A stretch of DNA of 64,000 nt from Candidatus Accumulibacter contiguus (GCF_012940005.1 NZ_SPMX01000010.1:62001-126000), one strand, 5' to 3'; shown: positions 25,838-35,691, numbered from the stretch's first letter. Translations and numbers: made by a program. Notes: generated from the sequence alone by a model not told the origin.

Positions 25838-27056
25838 ATGGATGCTACAAAACAACGTTCGAAGCTCGGGCTGGCTCTCGCTGGCGGGGGTCCGGTGGGT
25901 GGGATCTATGAAGCCGGCGCGATGGCTGCCTTGGCGGAAGCCCTTGAAGGCGTCGACTTCACCGACTTCGATGTCTATGTCGGGGTAAGTTCCGGCGCTT
26001 TCATGTCGGCTGCGGTGGCCAATGGCCTGGGGCCTGCCCAGTTGGCACGCATGTTGGTGGAAGATGACAACGATGAGGTGTTCGACCCCGAAATGCTGCT
26101 GCGCCCAGCCGTCGGTGAATACCTGCGGCGAGTGCTGCAGGTTCCGGTATTGTTCTGGTCGTCCTTGCGACAGTATCTCTCCGATCCCTGGCATCTTCGC
26201 CTGGTGGAGGCGTTTCAGGGCCTCAGTCATGCCATCCCCACCGGGATTTTTGACAGTGCCGGAATCGACAGGCTGTTGAAGAAGCTGTTTTCGACGGGGG
26301 GGGCGAAGCAACGATTTTCGTCAGCTCAAGCACCAGCTCTTCATCGTGGCGACCGACCTCGATACCGGTGAGTCGCTTGCCTTCGGCTCCGAGGGGCATG
26401 ACGATATTCCCATTTCGCTTGCGGTGCAGGCGAGCGCTGCTTTGCCGGGCCTGTTTCCGCCGGTCAGGATCGGCGAGCGTTATTTCGTCGACGGGGCCTT
26501 GATCAAGACCCTGCATGCTTCGGTTGCGCTGCAAGCGGGCGCTGACCTGCTGATTTGCATCAACCCGCTGGTGCCATTTGATTCGCGCCTGGCTGCACGG
26601 CGGCCGCGGCACGAGAACCGGTCGCCGGCACCTGACCATCTGGTCGACGGGGGCCTGCCGGTAGTCCTGTCACAGACCTTTCGCGCCATCATCCACTCGC
26701 GCATGCGTACCGGAATGGATCGCTATCGACACGAGTTCGAGGGCAGGGATGTGATTCTGTTCGAACCGACACGTGATGATACGGACATGTTCTTCACCAA
26801 TGTCTTCAGCTATCGCGGCCGCAGCCGCTTGTGCGAGCATGCCTACCAGCGCACCCGTAGCGAACTGTATCGGCGGCGCCATGAACTGCGGCCAATTTTC
26901 GAGCGGCACGGTATCGAACTCAACCTCGGCGTGCTCAAGGATCACAGTCGTTCGCTGCTGTCGCACAAGCGCCGCCCGGATCTGGCGACCAGCGCGAGTG
27001 CGCTGGACTCTTCGTTGAGCGATCTCGAGGTCTGGCTGCAGGCGCAGCAAATTTGA
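25838..27056 (+). CDS. Patatin-like phospholipase/lipase (frameshifted)
   Basis: The N-terminal half has the oxyanion loop GGGPVGGIYEAG and the nucleophile motif GVSSG (Ser51). The C-terminal half has the catalytic Asp as FVDGALI, so the Ser-Asp dyad of patatins is complete. The two halves are in different frames; the break is a run of eight G at about 26295-26302, and removing one G joins STGGRSNDFRQLKHQLF smoothly, giving 405 residues. A ribosome site (AGGGG) ten bases before 25838 favours that ATG over an upstream TTG. It is intracellular, with no signal peptide. It could release fatty acids from lipid or act at storage granules. Confidence 0.85.
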
Positions 27057-27146
27057 TCCTGTCGGCGGCGACCGGCTGCACAGGATTCCCTGACGCATGC
27101 GGCAGTGCTATGCTCGCCGTCCAGGATAGATCATGGCGGACAGGTG

Positions 27147-27806
27147 ATGGAAAAGAAACCGAAGCGGCGAACGCGTGAGCGCATCATCGAGACCAGCCTG
27201 CGCCTGTTCAATGACTTTGGCGAGCCGAATGTGACGACGACCGTGATCGCGGACGAAATGAACATCAGCCCCGGCAATCTTTATTATCACTTCAATAACA
27301 AGGATGAGATCATCGAGTCGATTTTCGTGGTCTTCGAGCGGGAGATCGAGGACACCCTGGCGGTGCCGACGCGACGGCCAGCCGATGTGGAGGATATCTG
27401 GCTTTTTCTGCATCTCCTCTTCGAAAAGATCTGGCAGTATCGTTTTTTCTACCGCGATCTGAACGATCTGCTGACTCGCAACCGCATACTGGAAATACAT
27501 TTCAAGCGAATTCTGGCGCACAAGGTGCGCACCGCGAAGACCCTGTGCGAGGGTCTGGTGTCGGCAGGCGCCATGCGCGCCAACTCGGAGGAGTTGCGTG
27601 CGCTGGCAACGAACATGACGGTCATTGCCACCTACTGGCTCTCTTTCGAGTACGTCTGTGATCCGCGCGGCAAGCTCGACAGTGGTCGTATCGGGCGCGG
27701 TGTCTATCAGGTGATGGCGATGGTTTCGCCATTTCTGCTGGGGGAATCCAGAGGCCTGCTTGAAAGGCTGTCACAAGAGTATCTCGGCGCACCGCGCCGT
27801 GCCTGA
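27147..27806 (+). CDS. TetR family transcriptional regulator
   Basis: 219 residues starting MEKKPKRRTRERIIETSLRL. The helix-turn-helix VTTTVIADEMNISPGNLYYHFNNKDEII is clear, and the C-terminal domain is helical and aromatic-rich (FEKIWQYRFFYRDLNDLL), as in regulators that sense acyl-CoA or hydrophobic ligands. It lies amid lipid genes (reductase, phasin, patatin and wax synthase), so lipid control is a fair guess. An in-frame upstream extension exists, but the ATG here matches the family start. Confidence 0.85.
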   Translation: MEKKPKRRTRERIIETSLRLFNDFGEPNVTTTVIADEMNISPGNLYYHFNNKDEIIESIFVVFEREIEDTLAVPTRRPADVEDIWLFLHLLFEKIWQYRFFYRDLNDLLTRNRILEIHFKRILAHKVRTAKTLCEGLVSAGAMRANSEELRALATNMTVIATYWLSFEYVCDPRGKLDSGRIGRGVYQVMAMVSPFLLGESRGLLERLSQEYLGAPRRA

Positions 27807-27846
27807 TGCAATGCTCACAATTCACCTTTCACCTGGAGGATGATCA

Positions 27847-28620
27847 ATGGCCTGGAACAAGTTTCCCTATCCTGACAAGGCATATTTCTATGCCGGAGCG
27901 GCACTGCAAGTGAACTGGTCGCGGCTGCATTGCGGCGACTGCGAGCCTTTTCCCGAGGATCCGCGAGTACAGGAGGCCTGGCGGAGTTATCACGCCGGCG
28001 ACTTTGGCCAGGCTGTCGAGGTCGGCTTGACTTGTGGCCTCGCGGGTTATAACGCGGCCAACAAGGCGGCGACGGTCTATGCCTCTTATCTCGAGACGGA
28101 TGACGAGAAAAAGTGCGGTCTGCTGATGGAGGTTGCGCAGCGCTGCGAGGAGCAGCAGGAAAAGACGCCTGCTGATGTCAACGCATGGTACCTGCATGCC
28201 TTCGCGCTCGGTCGTTACAGTCAGAGCATCTCGGTGGTCAAGGCGCTCGCACAGGGTCTCGGTGGCAAGATCAAACATAGCCTGACCAAGGCCCTGGAGC
28301 TGCAACCCAGGCACGCCGATGCGCATATTGCGCTCGGTGCCTATCACGCCGAGGTGATCGACAAGGTCGGGTCGCTGGTTGGAGGAATCACTTATGGGGT
28401 AAAGAAGGACACCGGCAAGGACTTGCTTGAAGCCGCTCTGAAACTCAACCCCGACTCGGCGATCACCCGCATCGAGTATGCCAACGCGCTGGTAATGATG
28501 TTCGGCAAGGCGAAGATGAAGGACGCCGAGCGCCTCTACCAGGAAGCTGCGGCCTGCGTGCCGATGGACGCCATGGAGCGGCTAGACGTCGAAGCGGCGA
28601 AAGCCGAACTTGCCGACTGA
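27847..28620 (+). CDS. Hypothetical TPR-like protein
   Basis: 257 residues with a good GGAGG before the ATG. The sequence has repeated helical units with Ala/Gly/Tyr spacing (SLTKALELQPRHADAHIALGAYHAEV; LLEAALKLNPDSAITRIEYANALVM; AERLYQEAAACVPMDAMERLDVEAAKAEL), compatible with two or three tetratricopeptide repeats at the C-terminus. The N-terminal half is less regular, with two close Cys residues (HCGDCEPF). It has no signal peptide. It lies between the TetR gene and the convergent wax ester synthase. No known partner is evident. Confidence 0.65.
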   Translation: MAWNKFPYPDKAYFYAGAALQVNWSRLHCGDCEPFPEDPRVQEAWRSYHAGDFGQAVEVGLTCGLAGYNAANKAATVYASYLETDDEKKCGLLMEVAQRCEEQQEKTPADVNAWYLHAFALGRYSQSISVVKALAQGLGGKIKHSLTKALELQPRHADAHIALGAYHAEVIDKVGSLVGGITYGVKKDTGKDLLEAALKLNPDSAITRIEYANALVMMFGKAKMKDAERLYQEAAACVPMDAMERLDVEAAKAELAD

Positions 28621-28702
28621 GCACCTGCCTTGCCGCTTGCCTGGACCGACGAAAGTCTTTGTAATGTCTGCGACATCTGCAGATGGACTGCTTTTGTTAG
28701 GA

Positions 28703-30181
28703 TCAACTGTTGGCCAGGACGAGCAGGTCTTCTGCCACCGCTACCGGGTCGTCAAGCCGGTCCCAGGGCTCGAGTAGCAACAGCCACAGGAGCTTGTCGA
28801 ACTCGCGGGCAAAGCGGTCGACTATTTGCGCGGGATCGTCGACCAGTTTCTTGTCAGTGATGAGTCCGAACTGGACCCGGCTGTTGTAAGAGAGAATGCT
28901 GACGCCCATGCCGATGTCGCCGGCTTGCGGAACCCAGACCATTTCCTGCTCGATCCTGCTGCCGGCAAAAAAGCGGGGCTGCTGCGGACCGGGGACGTTG
29001 GTCATCACTGCCGTGGTCTTGCTGGCCAGCAGATTGAGGATCTGGTCCTGGATGAACTTGGGTGCCATGCCTGCGGCTCCCAGCAGGGTGAAGGTCAGCA
29101 TCGCCTGATACGAACCCTTCAGCGCCGCCATCCTGGCGCGGGTGGCATACAGCCGGGCCAGCGGGTTGTCGATGCCGATCGGCAGTTCGAGAGCTACCAG
29201 ACCAAAGCGGTTGCCGAGGTCCTCGATGTCATCCGGTGCGCGTAGATTGACCGGGACCATCGCACGAATCTCGGTGGCAGCCACCGGATCACCTCTGGCC
29301 AGCAGATAGCCACGCAGGGCGCCGGCTACCGAAGCCAGCAGGATGTCGTTCACCGAGCAGCCGAGAACCTTGCCGACGGCCTTGATTTCGGGCAAGGGGA
29401 TCGGCTCGGACCAGGCGACTCGTTTGACCGTCCCCGCTTTACCCTTGTAGCGCGTCGGGCTGTCGTTGGGCATCAGGGCAAGTCTGCCGATTTCCTCGGC
29501 GATCGCCCCGGCGACGCGCAGGTAGTCGCGGATCGTCGCAGGATCATTGCGCAGGCCCAGGTACTGTCCCCATAACTGGCCACCAATGCGGATCGATGTC
29601 AATGCGACATCGCTGAGAGGATCGAAGATCATCCGCCAGAAAGCGTCACCGGCATCGCTTTCCTGCTCGTCCACCGCGTCCAGCGGGGTGACTGCCACCG
29701 TCCCGCCGTCCTCGGGGGTGTCGATGTCCTTGTCGGTCAACGAATTGATGACGCCAATCAGGGCGATGCCGTCGGCAATCGCGTGATGGATCCTGACCAC
29801 CAGTGCGGAGTTGCCGTCGGCGGTGTCGACGAGGTTGAATTCCCAGCGTGGTCGTGAGGGGTTGAGTGGGGTGCCAGCCATCGTCGCAACGAATTTTTGC
29901 AGTTCGTTCTTGCCGGCAGGCGCCGGGAGAAAAGAGTGGCGGACATGCGCGTCGATGTCGAAGTCGGGGTCGTCGGCCCACCAGCTACCGTCGGCGTCCT
30001 GCGTGGCGATTTGCCGGAAACGACGGTAACGCACGATGCGCTGCGCGACGGTGTGCTTGAAACGTTCGGCGTCGATGCGACCCTTGAAGATCATCACACC
30101 GAGGATCTGCATGAGGTTTTCCGGGCGGTCCATGCGCAGCCAGGCGTTGTCGACGTGGGAAATTCTTTCGCGCGAGTTCAT
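28703..30181 (-). CDS. Wax ester synthase/diacylglycerol acyltransferase (WS/DGAT)
   Basis: 492 residues from MNSRERISHVDNAW. The acyltransferase active site HHxxxDG is present as HHAIADG (132-138), followed by the typical ending of the bacterial WS/DGAT domain (VNDILLASVAGALRGYL; TNVPGPQQPRFFAG with the NVPGP motif; GDIGMGVSILSYNSRVQFGLI). It joins acyl-CoA to a fatty alcohol (wax ester) or to diacylglycerol. With the fatty acyl-CoA reductase encoded at 23069-25057 and an acyl-CoA-binding protein next door, a complete wax ester route is implied. A start 48 bases upstream is possible, but MNSRERIS matches the family. Confidence 0.9.
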   Translation of the reverse strand: MNSRERISHVDNAWLRMDRPENLMQILGVMIFKGRIDAERFKHTVAQRIVRYRRFRQIATQDADGSWWADDPDFDIDAHVRHSFLPAPAGKNELQKFVATMAGTPLNPSRPRWEFNLVDTADGNSALVVRIHHAIADGIALIGVINSLTDKDIDTPEDGGTVAVTPLDAVDEQESDAGDAFWRMIFDPLSDVALTSIRIGGQLWGQYLGLRNDPATIRDYLRVAGAIAEEIGRLALMPNDSPTRYKGKAGTVKRVAWSEPIPLPEIKAVGKVLGCSVNDILLASVAGALRGYLLARGDPVAATEIRAMVPVNLRAPDDIEDLGNRFGLVALELPIGIDNPLARLYATRARMAALKGSYQAMLTFTLLGAAGMAPKFIQDQILNLLASKTTAVMTNVPGPQQPRFFAGSRIEQEMVWVPQAGDIGMGVSILSYNSRVQFGLITDKKLVDDPAQIVDRFAREFDKLLWLLLLEPWDRLDDPVAVAEDLLVLANS

Positions 30182-30261
30182 CGCCGGTGCTCCCGTGGGA
30201 AATGGCCAGCCCATATAATAGCAAGCCATTTCAAGAGATCATCAACCGGAGAGGAAACAAC

Positions 30262-30522
30262 GTGAGTGACTTGCAAGCCCAGTTCGAGGCCGCCGTGGCC
30301 AGTTCCAAGACCCTGCCCGAGCGCCCGGACAACGCCACCTTGCTGAAGCTTTATGCCCTGTACAAGCAGGTGACCGACGGCGACGTCGAAGGCCGGCGCC
30401 CTGGGTTTACCGATCTGGTTGGTCGCGCCAAGTACGATGCCTGGGCTGCGATCAAGGGCACTGCGGCGGACGCTGCGATGCAGCAGTACATTGCCCTTGT
30501 CGAGAAACTGAAAGCATCCTGA
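30262..30522 (+). CDS. Acyl-CoA-binding protein
   Basis: 86 residues from a GTG at 30262 with GGAGAGG upstream. It shows the whole ACBP four-helix pattern: LQAQFEAAVASSKTLPERP, LLKLYALYKQVTDGD, then GRAKYDAWAAIKG with the conserved K-Y-x-A-W acyl-CoA contact residues. It carries long-chain acyl-CoA in the cytoplasm. It is divergent from the wax ester synthase gene and may share its control region. ACBP is uncommon in bacteria but recurs next to lipid-storage genes. Confidence 0.9.
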   Translation: MSDLQAQFEAAVASSKTLPERPDNATLLKLYALYKQVTDGDVEGRRPGFTDLVGRAKYDAWAAIKGTAADAAMQQYIALVEKLKAS

Positions 30523-30554
30523 TCAGGGCCTGTCGGCTCGTCCGGCAGGCTGGT

Positions 30555-30833
30555 TCAACCGGGGAAGTTTTCGTCGAAGTATCGGTGGATCGCACGTTCG
30601 ATTGCTGGTTTGACCGCGAAGAGCAGGAGCCCGAGACGGATGTTGAGGGCTACTTCCCTTTCGTTGAGAGACAGTTCGCCGGCAACGCCCGGCCGCTTGA
30701 AGCGCATCCGGTCCCCGTCCCAGGCGTAGTCGAGGTCGAACTCTTCCCCTAATTCGCCGGCCATGTGTTCGGCTGCGGCCCGCGCTTCGGCGAGGCTCTT
30801 GCCATGCTGGCGGCGAATGATGATATCGCTCAT
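30555..30833 (-). CDS. Polyhydroxyalkanoic acid system (PHA granule region) protein
   Basis: 92 residues: MSDIIIRRQHGKSLAEARAAAEHMAGEL, then DYAWDGDRMRFKRPGVAGELSL and a C-terminus LFAVKPAIERAIHRYFDENF. This matches the small family often annotated as polyhydroxyalkanoic acid system protein, found near PHA and lipid genes; its exact function is unknown. It starts 15 bases after the stop of rsgA on the same strand, though probably with its own promoter. Confidence 0.8.
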   Translation of the reverse strand: MSDIIIRRQHGKSLAEARAAAEHMAGELGEEFDLDYAWDGDRMRFKRPGVAGELSLNEREVALNIRLGLLLFAVKPAIERAIHRYFDENFPG

Positions 30834-30851
30834 GTGAGAGTTCCTTTGATG

Positions 30852-31718
30852 TCAGCCGATTTCGGCACAGAGTGAACGGAAAACCGCATAGCGGCGCGGG
30901 TCGATGGTACCGTGCTCGACGGCGGCAAGGATGCTGCAGTCGGGTTCGCGGTGGTGCTGGCAATTGCGAAATCGGCATTGGCCGAGCAGCGGTCGCATTT
31001 CGAGAAAGGCCTGGGCAATGTCCTCGGACGAGAGATGGCGCAGGCCGAATGCCATCAGTCCTGGCGAGTCAATCAGCGCGGCGCCCGTACTGGGGTGATA
31101 GAGGCAGGCATGCGTGGTGGTGTGCTTGCCGGCGTTGAGCGCCTGCGAAAATTCTCGGGTGGGTGCACAGGCCTCGGGGATCAGGGCATTGATCAGGGTC
31201 GATTTGCCCATCCCGGATTGGCCAATCAGCAGGCTGGTATGGTCGGCCAGGTACGGCAACAGGCGTTCGCCATCGTTGCGCGCAGAGAGCTTCAGAACCC
31301 GATAACCGAGTTTCTCGTACGGCAGCAGGGTCGCCGAAGCTGCCGGTACCCGTTCACCGAGGTCGCACTTGTTGAGAACGATCAGAACCTGGATGTCCTG
31401 ACTTTCGGCGGCGACGATGCAGCGTGTGATCAAATCGTCCGAAAACGGCGGTTCGGTGGCGACGACGATGATGATTTGTGTCACATTGGCAGCGATCAGT
31501 TTTTGCTTGTAGTGGTCCGAGCGATAGAGCAGCGTTCGCCGCGGTTCAAGCGTGGCGATTACGCCCTGGTCGGCGCTCGTTCGCTGCACCTTGACCTGGT
31601 CACCGCAGACCAGTTCGCTCTTTTTGCCACGAGGAACGCAGAGCAGCGTCTCGCCATCGCTCAGCTCGACCCGGTACTGCCGCCCGTAAGCGGCGATGAC
31701 GCTGCCGGCCAGTCTCAA
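30852..31718 (-). CDS. rsgA: Ribosome small subunit-dependent GTPase A
   Basis: 288 residues, circularly permuted GTPase. The order is an N-terminal OB-fold (VELSDGETLLCVPRGKKSELVCGDQVKV), the G4 motif NKCDLG, then G1 GQSGMGKS and G3 DSPGL, and a C-terminal zinc knuckle (C-R-F-R-N-C-x-H-H-x-x-x-x-x-C). It acts late in 30S assembly. It is followed on the same strand by the phhB-like gene, overlapping by 4 bases. Confidence 0.95.
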   Translation of the reverse strand: MRLAGSVIAAYGRQYRVELSDGETLLCVPRGKKSELVCGDQVKVQRTSADQGVIATLEPRRTLLYRSDHYKQKLIAANVTQIIIVVATEPPFSDDLITRCIVAAESQDIQVLIVLNKCDLGERVPAASATLLPYEKLGYRVLKLSARNDGERLLPYLADHTSLLIGQSGMGKSTLINALIPEACAPTREFSQALNAGKHTTTHACLYHPSTGAALIDSPGLMAFGLRHLSSEDIAQAFLEMRPLLGQCRFRNCQHHREPDCSILAAVEHGTIDPRRYAVFRSLCAEIG

Positions 31719-32050
31719 ATTCGTGCCAGTGCTTCGATCTTGGCTGCGCAGATGAAATCGTTACGCGACAGGCCGGCAACATCGTGCGTGCTGTAGCCGA
31801 CCCGGACACGGCCGTAGCCGACTTCGAGGTCAGGATGATGGTTCTCTCGTTCAGCGAGACCTGCGACGGTGTTGACGAATAGCAGGGTGGCCGCGTAGCT
31901 GGCAAAGGTGAACTCCTTATGGAGCAGACCGGGCTCGGCAATCTGCCAGCCTGGCAGGTCGGCCAGCAAGGCCGAGGCCTGTGCAGGATCCAGCGCGTGT
32001 TCGCTGCCGCGTAGCGGCCGGCAATGTTCGAGAGCAAGTTCGGTGAGCAT
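31715..32050 (-). CDS. phhB: 4a-hydroxytetrahydrobiopterin dehydratase (PhhB/PCD)
   Basis: 111 residues with the PCD signature ENHHPDLEVGYGRVRVGYSTHDVAGLS (His-His and the DVAGLS end), which recycles the pterin cofactor of phenylalanine hydroxylase. It overlaps the start of rsgA by four bases (ATGA), so the two are coupled. Phenylalanine hydroxylase itself is not in the window. Confidence 0.92.
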   Translation of the reverse strand: MLTELALEHCRPLRGSEHALDPAQASALLADLPGWQIAEPGLLHKEFTFASYAATLLFVNTVAGLAERENHHPDLEVGYGRVRVGYSTHDVAGLSRNDFICAAKIEALARI

Positions 32051-32070
32051 GGGATCCTCCTGTTTTCTGC

Positions 32071-33308
32071 TTAGGCGTCCTGCAGGCGGGCGATGCGCAG
32101 GGCGGCGGGTGGGTGTGAATCGTAGAACAAGGAGTGTAGTGGGTCAGGGGTCAATGTCGCGGCATTGTCTTCGTACATCTTGACCAGTGCGGCCACCAGA
32201 TCGCTTGCCGAAGCGTGGGCCGCTGCGTAGCGGTCCGCCTGGAATTCGTCGCGACGCGAGAGGAGACTGAGCAGCGGTGTCAGCAGAAAAGCAAAAACCG
32301 GTGCGGCGAGAAAGAAAAGGAGCAGCCCAAGGGCCGTGTTCTGGCTCGTCAGACCGAGACCGTTGAAGAACCAGCGAGCATCGATCAGTTGCCCGAGGAT
32401 GGCGAGAAAGCCGAGCGACATGACGAAGAGCATGCCGATCCGCTTGTGCACGTGCCGGTGTTTGAAGTGGCCCAGTTCGTGCGCCAGCACGGCTTCGACC
32501 TCAACGGCCTGCAGGCGGCCGAGCAAGGTGTCGAAGAAGACGATGCGCTTGCTCTTGCCGAAACCGGTGAAGTAGGCGTTGCCATGGCTCGACCGCTTCG
32601 ATCCGTCCATCACGAAGAGGCCCGAACTGGCGAAGCCGCAGCGTGCCAGCAGTGCCTCGACGCGCGCTCGGAGTTGGGCATCGTCGAGCGGGGCGAACTT
32701 GTTGAATAGCGGCGCGATCCAGGTCGGATAGACGAACAGGAAGAGCAGGTTGAAAGCGCACCAGAAGAGCCACACGTAGAGCCACCACAGTTCTCCCATT
32801 CTCGCCATCAGCCAGAGCACGGCGAGCAGCACCGGCGTGCCGATGACGATGGCCAGGCTGGCCTGCTTCAGCAGATCCGCGAGAAAGATTCGGAGGGTCA
32901 TGCGGTTGAAGGCAAATTCTTCTTCTATGACAAATTGGTGATACAGGCTGAGCGGCAGATCAACGATGGCGGAAATCAGCAGGACGCTGAAGATCAGTGC
33001 GACCCCGTAGGCAGGCCATCGAGTCGTGCTGACCAGAAATCATGCAGTGTCTGCAAGCCGCCACCGAGCGTGAAGGCGAGCAGCATCGCCACCTCGACGG
33101 CCAGGCCGACCCTGCTGAAGCGGCTGCGTGCCACGGTATAGTCGGCGGCCTTCTGATGAGTCTTGAGATCGACACGATCAGCAAAGTTTTCGGGCACGCG
33201 GCCACGATGCGCCATGACATGCGCAATTTGCCGCTGCGCCAGCCAGAGACGCAAGGCGCACATCACCAACAAGGCGGCAAGAAAGGCGAGGGAGAAGGTA
33301 TTGAACAT
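32071..33308 (-). CDS. M48 family (Ste24-like) zinc metalloprotease (frameshifted)
   Basis: Catalytic HELGH (AVLAHELGHFKHRH) with a downstream EFQADRYAA Glu ligand, and several membrane helices on either side, as in Ste24/CAAX prenyl protease 1 and HtpX-like enzymes. The N-terminal transmembrane part (MFNTFSLAFLAALLVMCALRL) is in another frame. The break falls near 33000-33020, where the frame would need one base more to run into AYGVALIFSVLLISAIVDL. With that the protein is 412 residues, close to family length. Unlike the other frameshifts, no long homopolymer is visible at the break. Confidence 0.85.
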
Positions 33309-33342
33309 AGGCCTGTGACACAATGGAGGTTTTACGGTTCAG

Positions 33343-33897
33343 ATGGATTATATGACACAGGCTGCCTCCTACCTCGTTTGGCTGGACATGGAAATGACCG
33401 GTCTGGCTCCTGACCGCGACCGCATCATCGAACTGGCGATGGTGGTCACCGACAGCCAGTTGACGACCATCGCCGAATCAACGGTGTGGAGCATACACCA
33501 GGAGGATGCCTGCCTCGATGCGATGGACGAATGGAACCGGAAGACGCACGCCCGCTCCGGGCTGCTTGATCGGGTCCGGGCGTCGGCACTCGACGAGACG
33601 GCTGTCGAGGCGGCCGCGCTGGAATTCATGCGGGCTTATGTTCCCCAGGGAGTCAGCCCGATGTGCGGCAACTCGATCGGCCAGGATCGTCGCTTCATGG
33701 CAAGGTACATGCCACGTCTTGAGGCCTGGTTTCATTATCGCAACCTGGATGTCAGCACCCTCAAGGAACTCTGTCGACGCTGGAAACCCGAGGTTGCAAA
33801 AGGTTTTGTCAAGCGCTCCGAGCACACCGCGCTCGCTGATATCCGCGAGTCGATTGAAGAGTTGAAGTACTATCGTGAGCATTTCATCAGGCTCTGA
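33343..33897 (+). CDS. orn: Oligoribonuclease
   Basis: 184 residues of the DEDDh exonuclease family: WLDMEMTGL (Asp and Glu), [13 protein letters not shown], then [15 protein letters not shown] and [17 protein letters not shown] with the catalytic Asp-His pair. It degrades 2-5 nt RNA to nucleotides. A GGAGG lies fifteen bases before the ATG at 33343; an in-frame ATG at 33352 is closer to the family start. Confidence 0.95.
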   Translation: MDYMTQAASYLVWLDMEMTGLAPDRDRIIELAMVVTDSQLTTIAESTVWSIHQEDACLDAMDEWNRKTHARSGLLDRVRASALDETAVEAAALEFMRAYVPQGVSPMCGNSIGQDRRFMARYMPRLEAWFHYRNLDVSTLKELCRRWKPEVAKGFVKRSEHTALADIRESIEELKYYREHFIRL

Positions 33898-33927
33898 GGA
33901 AGTCGGCTGGTCAGCGGCGCCGCTCGC

Positions 33928-35592
33928 CTACCTGCCGGGCGGCTGGCCTTTCTTGAGGTCGCGCCGATAGAGGTGCAGTTTGTCGACGTTCCGACGCTCG
34001 GCGGGACGACCGCCTTCCCAGACCTTTCGCCAGCCACCGACTGCCGGGGCGCTGCCATCCTTGGGTGCGCCATGGATGAGCAGCCAGTCACACTTTTTGC
34101 CGTCCGCGGAGTTTGCCGCAAGCGTGCGAATACCGTCGAAGTAGTCCAGTGAGGCGACGATCGAATCGGCGAGGTTGGCACCGGCAATGCAGTTGCGCGT
34201 CTCGGGGAGTGCCTTGGCCAGGGACACCGATACCTGACGGTAAGTCTTGCCGTAGTCGATCCAGGGCATCCAGAGCGTCACGATCAGCAGCCAGAACAGG
34301 GTCAGACCAGCCATCCAGTGCATGATTCCGCGCATTGGCGAACGCGGGCTGGTGACAATCAGCCAGCACCAGACCAGCGTTCCAAGAATGGCGATACTGG
34401 CGCCAAGGAGGCTGAAGTGCCCCACGAATCCCGGCTCAAGTCGAACGGCCAGACGCGCCAGCCTTTCCGGCCAGCCGAAGACCATTGCGCACCAGCCAAT
34501 CCAGGCCAGCAGGGCAAGGAGACTGAAGGTGATCATGCCAAACCAGTCAAAAGCATTCGCCGCGCCACGTCGCAGCGAAGCGACGCCCGGAACGGCCAGC
34601 AGAACCAGTGGCGGCAGCAGCAGCAAGGCTGGCGCACTGCGTGCCCCAAGGCAGATGCCGACCACCAGCAGTGCAACCATGAAAGCGAACATCGGCAAGG
34701 CCAGCGGGGTCGTTGCCCATTGGCGCCGCTTTGCCCAGAGTGCCCAGCAGGCGAGAGGGGAGGCTGGCCATGCGTACCACGGGAGCATCAGCAGAAGGCG
34801 TTGTATATTCAGCAGGGGTTGCGTGTTGCCGCCGAGTTGGTTTAGCTCGCCCTGCGAGAAGGCGGCGAGGTACTCGGGCGAGGTCGCGAACAAGGCAGCC
34901 AGCCATCCTCCGGCAAGCGCACAGGCAAGCAGCAGCGAGCCAAGCAGCAGCAGCGCTGAACGTTGGCGATGGTCGGATCGCCAGACCACAAACGCTGCCA
35001 CCGGCAACAGCGGCAGCATCGCTGCCAGGCCGTTGGCGAGAAACCCCAGTCCTAGTGCCGAGCCGAACCAGGAAGCGCCTCGCAACGGCCGCCTGTCAAG
35101 CTGTGTCAGTCCCCAGTAGGCGGCGGTGTGCGCCGTCAGCGTCGCCAGCATGGGCTGTGCTTCATGCGCGTGGAACAGGAAGCCAATGCTGCCGGCAAGC
35201 AGCAGCGGCGCTGCCGGTGCTTGCTCGCGACCGTGCAGTTCGCGTGCGGCGAGGTGAATGAAGCCGAGGGCGAGCAGCGTGAATACTCCGCTGGCCAGTC
35301 GCGTCGCCTCATGTACCGGCAAGAGCCAGGACAACAGTCGACTGCCGGCGGCCGCCACCCAGTAGTAGAGGGGCGCGTCAGGGTAAGGGCGACCCGCAAG
35401 GCCTGGCGTCAGCCAGTTCCCGTTCGCGACCATGTCATGGACGACGCCGATCGTGACTGCGTCATCATTTTTCCAGGGGTCGTGACCGATCAGCCCCGTG
35501 CAAATATAGAGGGCGAGGAGAACCGCCAGAGTCCAGCCGCTGGGCGGCAATGGAATCCCCCGGAAGCGTGCATGCTCCGCTTGCACCGGCAT
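33928..35592 (-). CDS. Glycosyltransferase family 39 membrane protein (ArnT/PMT-like)
   Basis: 554 residues with about twelve hydrophobic segments. The first extracytoplasmic loop has the family acidic motif WKNDDAVTIGVVHDM, followed by APLYYWVAA. This resembles ArnT-type lipid A aminoarabinose transferases or dolichyl-phosphate-mannose mannosyltransferases (GT39/GT83), using a polyprenyl-phosphate sugar donor in the periplasm. The C-terminal periplasmic domain (RTLAANSADGKKCDWLLIHG) is short. The substrate is unknown, and no lipid A modification genes lie beside it. Confidence 0.8.
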   Translation of the reverse strand: MPVQAEHARFRGIPLPPSGWTLAVLLALYICTGLIGHDPWKNDDAVTIGVVHDMVANGNWLTPGLAGRPYPDAPLYYWVAAAGSRLLSWLLPVHEATRLASGVFTLLALGFIHLAARELHGREQAPAAPLLLAGSIGFLFHAHEAQPMLATLTAHTAAYWGLTQLDRRPLRGASWFGSALGLGFLANGLAAMLPLLPVAAFVVWRSDHRQRSALLLLGSLLLACALAGGWLAALFATSPEYLAAFSQGELNQLGGNTQPLLNIQRLLLMLPWYAWPASPLACWALWAKRRQWATTPLALPMFAFMVALLVVGICLGARSAPALLLLPPLVLLAVPGVASLRRGAANAFDWFGMITFSLLALLAWIGWCAMVFGWPERLARLAVRLEPGFVGHFSLLGASIAILGTLVWCWLIVTSPRSPMRGIMHWMAGLTLFWLLIVTLWMPWIDYGKTYRQVSVSLAKALPETRNCIAGANLADSIVASLDYFDGIRTLAANSADGKKCDWLLIHGAPKDGSAPAVGGWRKVWEGGRPAERRNVDKLHLYRRDLKKGQPPGR

Positions 35593-35642
35593 ATGGAAAG
35601 GCGTGCTGATCGTAGTGCCGAAAGCGGCTCTTGACGGAAACG

Positions 35643-35669
35643 AAAAAGGCAGCCGCGGGGCTGCCTTTT
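35643..35669 (-). terminator. Rho-independent terminator of rpmE
   Basis: AAAAGGCAGCC (left) and GGCTGCCTTTT (right) form a perfect stem with a GCGG-type loop. On the minus strand the stem is followed by T residues (CCTTTTTCG). It lies 23 bases downstream of the rpmE stop and would also stop rightward transcription. Confidence 0.8.
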
Positions 35670-35691
35670 GCTGTCGAGCCCGCTGTTCGAC

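Noticed and set aside
25829-26371. Short patatin gene ending at 26371
   Set aside because: The end is an artefact of a G-run frameshift; the catalytic Asp half continues in another frame.
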